A DNA stretch of 64,000 nucleotides. It comes from Bin5 sp965200615 (GTDB taxonomy: Bacteria; Chloroflexota; Anaerolineae; Caldilineales; Caldilineaceae). The position numbers were made by a program, and so were the translations under genes. The first letter of the stretch is position 1, and each line of letters starts with the position of its first letter. The notes below the pieces were generated by a model. It saw nothing but the letters and a program-made list of their open reading frames with translations, was not told where the DNA came from and searched no databases. Shown here in pieces: positions 59,524 to 64,000 of the stretch. Where the stretch lies: contig OZ241377.1 of NCBI GenBank assembly GCA_965200615.1, forward strand, positions 1,860,001 to 1,924,000. Direction: 5' to 3'.

Positions 59524-59559
59524 CTACGCCCGCGGCGCATTTCCGGGTTGCCCCCCGGT

Positions 59560-61878
59560 TCAGAATTCGCCCCCGGCCAGCGCGTCCAGAACGCGCGCCG
59601 GCGTCATCGGCAGGGTCCGGATCCGTCGTCCCATCGCCGCCGCAAACGCGTTGGCAACTGCCGCGCCCACCGGCGCGATCGGCGGCTCGCCCATTCCATA
59701 CGGCGTCCTGATTCCCGTGTCCACGAGAACGGAACGAACGTCCGGCGCCCCACGCATCGTCAACAGTGGGTAGCTCTCGAAATTGTTCAGTGTCAGGCGC
59801 CCGTCCTTCACGTACGCCTGCTCGATCAGCGTTGACCCCACGCCCCACATCACGTTACCCTCAATCTGGGCCTTCGCCCCATCAGGGTTGACGACCAGCC
59901 CGCAGTCCACCGCACAGGCCACCTCGTGGACAGTGATCTCGCCGGACTCTCTGTCCACCGATACCTCCGCCACCTCCGCAACCATCGTGTTCGACATGTG
60001 GCAGGCGATGCCCCGCGCCCGCCCCGCCGGCAGCGGTGACCCCCAGTCACCCAGATCGGCCACCGCCTCCAGGACCGCCCTCATGCGCGCGCCTGAAGGA
60101 CTCTCAGGCAGATGATCGAGACGGAACTGAAGTGGGTCCGCGCCTGCAGCCGCAGCCAGCTCATCGACAAAGCTCTCCACCGCAAACGTGTTGGGGAAAA
60201 GACCCAAACCCCGCCACCAACCCGTCCACACCGGCAGCGTCCTTCGCCATGCTCTCGCCGTCCGGTTGGGCACGTCATATTCGATTCGCGCCCCGGAGGT
60301 CGCGCCAAAATCTGCTCCCATTACGTACGCGAGAAAAGGCGGCAAAAAACTGAAAGCGACATCACTGCTCCCCTGCCGGTGCTCCATGGCAACGATCCGC
60401 CCATTTTCGTCCAGCGCACCGGAAATAACGTTCTTTGTCGGCGGCCGCAGATAACCGTAGTGCATCGCCTCAACCCGGTCCCAACCCACATGCACCGGCG
60501 CGCCGGCCGCCCTGGAAAGACGCGCCGCCTCGATCGCGACCCGCGTATCCAGCTTGCTGCCAAATCCGCCGCCAAGATAGGTGGGAATGACCTGTACCTT
60601 CTCCGCATCCAGCCCGAGCGCATCTGCGATCTGACCCCTGGCCCGCTCCTGAAACTGCGTCGATACCCAGACCCTCACCAGTTCTTCTTGAACATCCGCC
60701 AGCGCAGCCGGCGCCTCCAGAGGTGCCTGCACAGCAAATGGCGAATAGTAGGTGGCCGTGACAGTGGACTTACTCTCCAGAACGTCTGCCGCATTGCCCT
60801 CACGCTGGATAGTGACACCGCCCTCCCCTGCCGGTTCGATCAGCGCGTCGATCTCCTCCTGCTGCCACAAATGCCCTTCATCCCACTCCGTCTCCATCGC
60901 CTTCACCGCTGACCAGGCCGCGCTGCGTGACCGTGCCGCTACACCCGCAAAACCGCTTTCCAAGTCGATCACGAACTCTCCGACACCCTCTATCGCTCCC
61001 GCCTCGCCCGGTGATGCGCTCAGGAGTTTCGCCTCCAGCGTCGGCGGCCGCGCAACAGCACCGTAAAGCATGTCTGGCATGCGCATGTCGTAACCATATA
61101 CCGCCTGCCCCGTCACCTTGCCGGGAACGTCAATGCGCGCAACCGGCTGACCAATGACCGTGAATTCATCCGGTCGCTTTAGCGTCAGTTGCTCCTCGTC
61201 GGGAAACTCCCAGCTCGTGATCCCTTCGACTAAACTGTAGAATTCAGCCCGCTTTTCAGGGCTGTCCGCGACGGCAAACCCCCGCCCTTCAACTCGCACC
61301 GCAGCCTCAGGCACCCCCAACATGGCTGACGCTTCCAATTGCAGCAGACTCCGCAGCCCCGCCGCCGCCTTGCGCAGCGGATCATAGCTGGCAGCAACCG
61401 ACAGGCTGCCGCCCGTACCGAAACCGTCCACCAGCTCCGAAGTTGTGTCGGCCTGTACCACATCCAGATCATCCCAGCCGATGCCCAGCTCCTCAACCGC
61501 TATCTGCGCAATCGACGTGTGAACGCCCTGCCCCATCTCCACCTTCACCACCGACAGACGGATCCGGCTGTCCTCCAATACCTCAAGCCATAGAGGAGGG
61601 TCACTGTCCAGCTGCATGAAACTGTTCCCCGCCGGTTCACTGTTGGCCAAGCTCTCCGCCATGAACAGGTTAAGTGCCGGCTTTCCGAAGTACGCGCCCA
61701 CAGCCAGACCAGCCCCCGCCGCCCCCAGACCGATCAGAAATCCGCGCCGCGATAGCCGCCAACGCCGTCTCTTGGCCGGAGTAGCGTCAGCCCTCTCCGC
61801 TCCCTTAACTTCGTCGCTTTCGTTAGGCGAGCCGGCCGGCGGCTCCGCCTGCTCCGTGTGATCCCGATCCTGCGTCAT
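59560..61878 (-). CDS. Molybdenum hydroxylase large subunit (IorB/xanthine dehydrogenase family)
   Basis: This 772-residue molybdopterin-binding subunit has a twin-arginine signal (SRRGFLIG, residues 43-50) with a helix to about residue 68. The two xanthine-dehydrogenase-type domains follow: LSVVKVEMGQGVHTSIAQIAVEELG, GQAVYGYDMRMPDMLYGAVARPP and YLGGGFGSKLDTRVAIEAA. It is exported as a complex with the small Fe-S subunit; there is no FAD subunit, as in isoquinoline 1-oxidoreductase, so electrons probably pass to a cytochrome. The start overlaps the small subunit stop by four bases. Substrate unknown. Confidence 0.9.
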   Translation of the reverse strand: MTQDRDHTEQAEPPAGSPNESDEVKGAERADATPAKRRRWRLSRRGFLIGLGAAGAGLAVGAYFGKPALNLFMAESLANSEPAGNSFMQLDSDPPLWLEVLEDSRIRLSVVKVEMGQGVHTSIAQIAVEELGIGWDDLDVVQADTTSELVDGFGTGGSLSVAASYDPLRKAAAGLRSLLQLEASAMLGVPEAAVRVEGRGFAVADSPEKRAEFYSLVEGITSWEFPDEEQLTLKRPDEFTVIGQPVARIDVPGKVTGQAVYGYDMRMPDMLYGAVARPPTLEAKLLSASPGEAGAIEGVGEFVIDLESGFAGVAARSRSAAWSAVKAMETEWDEGHLWQQEEIDALIEPAGEGGVTIQREGNAADVLESKSTVTATYYSPFAVQAPLEAPAALADVQEELVRVWVSTQFQERARGQIADALGLDAEKVQVIPTYLGGGFGSKLDTRVAIEAARLSRAAGAPVHVGWDRVEAMHYGYLRPPTKNVISGALDENGRIVAMEHRQGSSDVAFSFLPPFLAYVMGADFGATSGARIEYDVPNRTARAWRRTLPVWTGWWRGLGLFPNTFAVESFVDELAAAAGADPLQFRLDHLPESPSGARMRAVLEAVADLGDWGSPLPAGRARGIACHMSNTMVAEVAEVSVDRESGEITVHEVACAVDCGLVVNPDGAKAQIEGNVMWGVGSTLIEQAYVKDGRLTLNNFESYPLLTMRGAPDVRSVLVDTGIRTPYGMGEPPIAPVGAAVANAFAAAMGRRIRTLPMTPARVLDALAGGEF

Positions 61879-62363
61879 CTCGCTGTCCCCTTCTTACCCG
61901 CCATCACGGCCGCCTGCTGGACCGCCTGCCGGATGCGCACATAGCATCCGCACCGGCAATAGTTCCCGTTCATCGCGCGCGCAGTCTCCTCTTCTGAAGG
62001 CTGCGGATTCTGTGCCAGGAATGAGGCCGCCTGCATGATCTGCCCGCTCATACACCAGCCGCACTGCGGGACCTGGTGATCGATGAACGCCTGCTGGACA
62101 GGATGCAGCGCGATCGTGCCGCCGCCGTCCCTCTCGGCCAACCCCTCAATCGTTCGAATGTCGGCCCCCGTAACCGCCGCCAGCGGCATCAGACACGATC
62201 GGATCGCCGCGCCGTTCACATGGACCGTGCACGCGCCGCAGATACCGATGCCGCAACCAAACTTCGTACCCGTCAGCCCCAGCCAGTCCCGCAGTACCCA
62301 CAGCAGCCTTTCTTCTGCGGGTGCCTCCAGCGTATAGCTTTTTCCATTCACATTCAGTTCCAT
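61875..62363 (-). CDS. Molybdenum hydroxylase small 2Fe-2S subunit (IorA type)
   Basis: This 162-residue protein has two iron-sulfur sites: a plant-ferredoxin type GCGIGICGACTVHVNG (C37-C45 region) and a C-terminal helical type with QCGWCMSGQIM and NYCRCGCYVRI. It carries electrons from the molybdenum centre of the large subunit and travels with it across the membrane. The last bases form the ATGA overlap with the large subunit gene. Confidence 0.93.
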   Translation of the reverse strand: MELNVNGKSYTLEAPAEERLLWVLRDWLGLTGTKFGCGIGICGACTVHVNGAAIRSCLMPLAAVTGADIRTIEGLAERDGGGTIALHPVQQAFIDHQVPQCGWCMSGQIMQAASFLAQNPQPSEEETARAMNGNYCRCGCYVRIRQAVQQAAVMAGKKGTAR

Positions 62364-62390
62364 ACAAACCTTCTCCTGAACACTCCTGTG

Positions 62391-63131
62391 CTACAACACG
62401 ATCTCCCGTCCCGGCTTCGCGTCCAGCGAACCGCCCAAATCCACCAGCGCCGCCCCGACCACCCGCAGGCAGCCCTCCAGGTCAGCCGCAATCTGGCTCT
62501 CAGGGATCCGCAGTATCGTCCAGCGATCTGCCGTCTCGGATGCCTCACGCATATCGCTGGCCTCATCAAGCCGGATGCCCAGGTATCCATTGCGCACTCG
62601 CAACGCGATGTCCACCGGCCACTCTCCCGCCAACCGGTTGGGTAGCGGCCGCAGTCGGCTCGCCCGCAGCGCGCTCCACAACGCCTGGAACGGCTCTCCC
62701 TCCAGCCTCAACTCCTTAACATCATTCGCGCTCAACAGACGCTCCAGCGTCGTGTGGATAAAGGTCAGCCGCCTGAACGTGGTTGCCGGGACCGGCCGCG
62801 CCAAACGCATCAGCGGGCCGATCTCAATGCGGAAATAATACTCCTCCGCCCGCGCATGGTCCGCCTCCTCCGGCATCAGCTCCGCGCGCGCAAGCAGCTG
62901 ATAACGACGGACTGCCGCATAATAGCTGATCGTCCGCGCCTCAGTTTCGTTCCCGAAAGCGCTCGTCTGATAGAAGGCCAAGTAGTCGGCGCCGACCCGA
63001 CGCGGCGCCCGCCTCTGCGGAATCCGGTACCAGCCCTCAGACGCCGCCCGGCGCAGGTCCGTCCGGTTGTTGACGACCGCGACCAGCACCGTCCGCTTGA
63101 GATGATAGGGGTCTGTATATTCCTGGGACAT
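62391..63131 (-). CDS. Uncharacterised protein beside uvsE, possible VSR/DUF559-like nuclease C-terminus
   Basis: This 246-residue protein was not recognised as a named family. The N-terminal part (about 10-150) has a strand-rich, PUA/EVE-like look (LVAVVNNRTDLRRAASEGWYRIP, ADYLAFYQTSAF). The C-terminal part has WPVDIALRVRNGYLGIRLD and RWTILRIPESQIAADLEGCLRVV, which resembles the ending of VSR-like/DUF559 endonucleases (vDfa... then vlRf...i..dle.vl). Its start is 17 bases after the end of uvsE, so a link to DNA repair is likely. Catalytic residues are not certain. Confidence 0.5.
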   Translation of the reverse strand: MSQEYTDPYHLKRTVLVAVVNNRTDLRRAASEGWYRIPQRRAPRRVGADYLAFYQTSAFGNETEARTISYYAAVRRYQLLARAELMPEEADHARAEEYYFRIEIGPLMRLARPVPATTFRRLTFIHTTLERLLSANDVKELRLEGEPFQALWSALRASRLRPLPNRLAGEWPVDIALRVRNGYLGIRLDEASDMREASETADRWTILRIPESQIAADLEGCLRVVGAALVDLGGSLDAKPGREIVL

Positions 63132-63148
63132 ATCCCCGCCGTTACTCC

Positions 63149-64000
63149 TTAATGCACATGCCTCGCCAGCTCCGGCGCGTACCTGCCGATCTGCTCCCGC
63201 AGTCGCAACAACGCGACATCCTTCGCCTTGGCCTCCAGCATCACGTCAAACGACCGTAGCTGTGCCGAGACCGCCGCCTGCAGCAGGTCGATCACTTCAA
63301 ACGGGTGCAGAAAGTCGCTGTGCTGATGCGGCAGCGGTATCTGTACGCGGGCCTCGCCATCGCGAAAGAGTGTTCGCACCGCCGTACGAGGGCTGCTCAC
63401 GTGGATCTTCGGACATATGTCCTCCGGCCAGGTCGACAGTGCAATCTTCAGCGCATCCAGCTGCGGGATCGCGTCTGGATTGTGGCACCGGTGGTGCAGC
63501 GTATCCAGGACCACCGGGATTCCCGTCCGCCGGTGAACCCACAGCACATCACGCAGACTGAACTGCCGATCCCCGTTTTCCAGGACCAGACGCCTCCGCA
63601 CACCGTCCGGCAGCAAATTGGCCGTACGCGCGAACCGGTCCAGTGCCGCCGGTACGTTCTCGTGCCCGCCCCCCACGTGAACGACAACCACGCTGGCCGC
63701 ATCCAGACCCATCCCGTCCAGCAAAGCGGTCGCGGCGGCCAACTCCCGGCTCGACCGCTCCGCCAGATCCGGGTCCGGGTGGCTCAACTGCACGTAAAAA
63801 CCCGGATGCAGCGTCAAGCGCACCCGCTGCTGCCGCGCCATATCCCCAATCGCAGCCAGCTCCGTTGAACACTCCTCCAGTTGACCGTGGAACGCCGGCA
63901 GGTCCGGGTGGGTCAGATAGGGGGCGAGCTGCCCCGCCATTCGATAAAACCGGATATCCCTTCGCTCCAGATAGAGAAAAATGTCGCGCAGATAGACCAG
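63149..64000 (-). CDS. uvsE: UV damage endonuclease UvsE, cut by window edge
   Basis: This TIM-barrel metal-dependent nuclease cuts 5' to UV photoproducts and other lesions. The visible part begins upstream of MAGQLAPYLTHPDLPAFHGQLEE at LRDIFLYLERRDIRFYRM and includes RLTLHPGFYVQLSHPDP, VVHVGGGHENV, LVLENGDRQFSLRDVLWVHRRTGIPVVLDTLHHRCHN and KIHVSSPRT, with the conserved metal histidines and glutamates. The N-terminus lies beyond base 64000. The C-terminal about 35 residues (LRSFDVMLEAKAKDVALLRLREQI) match UvsE. Confidence 0.93.
   Translation of the reverse strand: MVYLRDIFLYLERRDIRFYRMAGQLAPYLTHPDLPAFHGQLEECSTELAAIGDMARQQRVRLTLHPGFYVQLSHPDPDLAERSSRELAAATALLDGMGLDAASVVVVHVGGGHENVPAALDRFARTANLLPDGVRRRLVLENGDRQFSLRDVLWVHRRTGIPVVLDTLHHRCHNPDAIPQLDALKIALSTWPEDICPKIHVSSPRTAVRTLFRDGEARVQIPLPHQHSDFLHPFEVIDLLQAAVSAQLRSFDVMLEAKAKDVALLRLREQIGRYAPELARHVH

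Overview
The window reads as a chromosomal piece of a high-GC, Gram-positive-related but non-spore-forming bacterium. The best fit is Chloroflexota (Caldilineae/Anaerolineae-like). This is inferred from gene content: an atpBEFHAGDC operon without atpI, a sialidase and two phytanoyl-CoA dioxygenase-family genes, a YfhO-type membrane protein, an ArsA ATPase with a C-terminal HSP20-like domain, an Rpn-family gene with LAGL repeats, and many catabolic oxidoreductases. It also rests on frequent TTG/GTG starts. I saw no rRNA, tRNA, CRISPR array, integrase or complete insertion sequence.

Layout. 1-3.7 kb: HAD hydrolase (cut by the window edge), hemW, an FHA/winged-helix regulator and a divergent Ser/Thr kinase; the last two share a short region holding a perfect palindrome over the promoters. 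3.7-11 kb: the complete F1Fo ATP synthase operon, with a promoter candidate upstream and a strong terminator after atpC. 11-16.6 kb: sialidase-like protein, a frameshifted Rpn-family nuclease gene and a 1073-residue two-domain glycosidase-like surface protein. 17-23.8 kb: proBA, an FGGY sugar kinase, a PhyH dioxygenase and an aldehyde dehydrogenase. 23.9-28.3 kb: a methyltransferase, rimO, a cytochrome c maturation pair (TlpA/CcmG-like and CcmH-like) and a DtxR-type regulator. 28.5-34.4 kb: an AT-rich orphan nuclease-like gene, a frameshifted cyclase, a second PhyH protein, a PQQ-type sugar dehydrogenase lipoprotein, an FAD oxidase and a small decayed gene. 34.5-42.2 kb: radC, a NERD-like membrane protein, plsX, KDPG aldolase, a bifunctional NAD(P)HX repair enzyme, a Tat-exported sulfite-oxidase-family protein and a GNAT-VOC fusion.

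42.3-45.8 kb is an AT-richer restriction-modification unit: an amino-methyltransferase, an NgoMIV-family restriction endonuclease whose catalytic lysine is replaced by asparagine, and a closely abutting DUF4037 protein. 45.8-64 kb: amidohydrolase, YfhO-like protein, acetamidase, LON-substrate-binding protein, truD, a methyltransferase, a frameshifted ArsA/Get3-like ATPase next to a protein with a C-terminal membrane anchor, a PucC-family transporter, a three-gene set with a caspase-like candidate and an HD protein, a two-subunit molybdenum hydroxylase (IorAB type), and uvsE (cut by the edge) followed by a putative nuclease.

At least four genes are broken by frameshifts. That may be real decay or assembly error, and reads would decide. 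The most interesting leads are the lysine-less NgoMIV homologue, the FHA/kinase palindrome, the orphan nuclease island, the uvsE-linked protein and the His-Cys candidate next to the HD protein.
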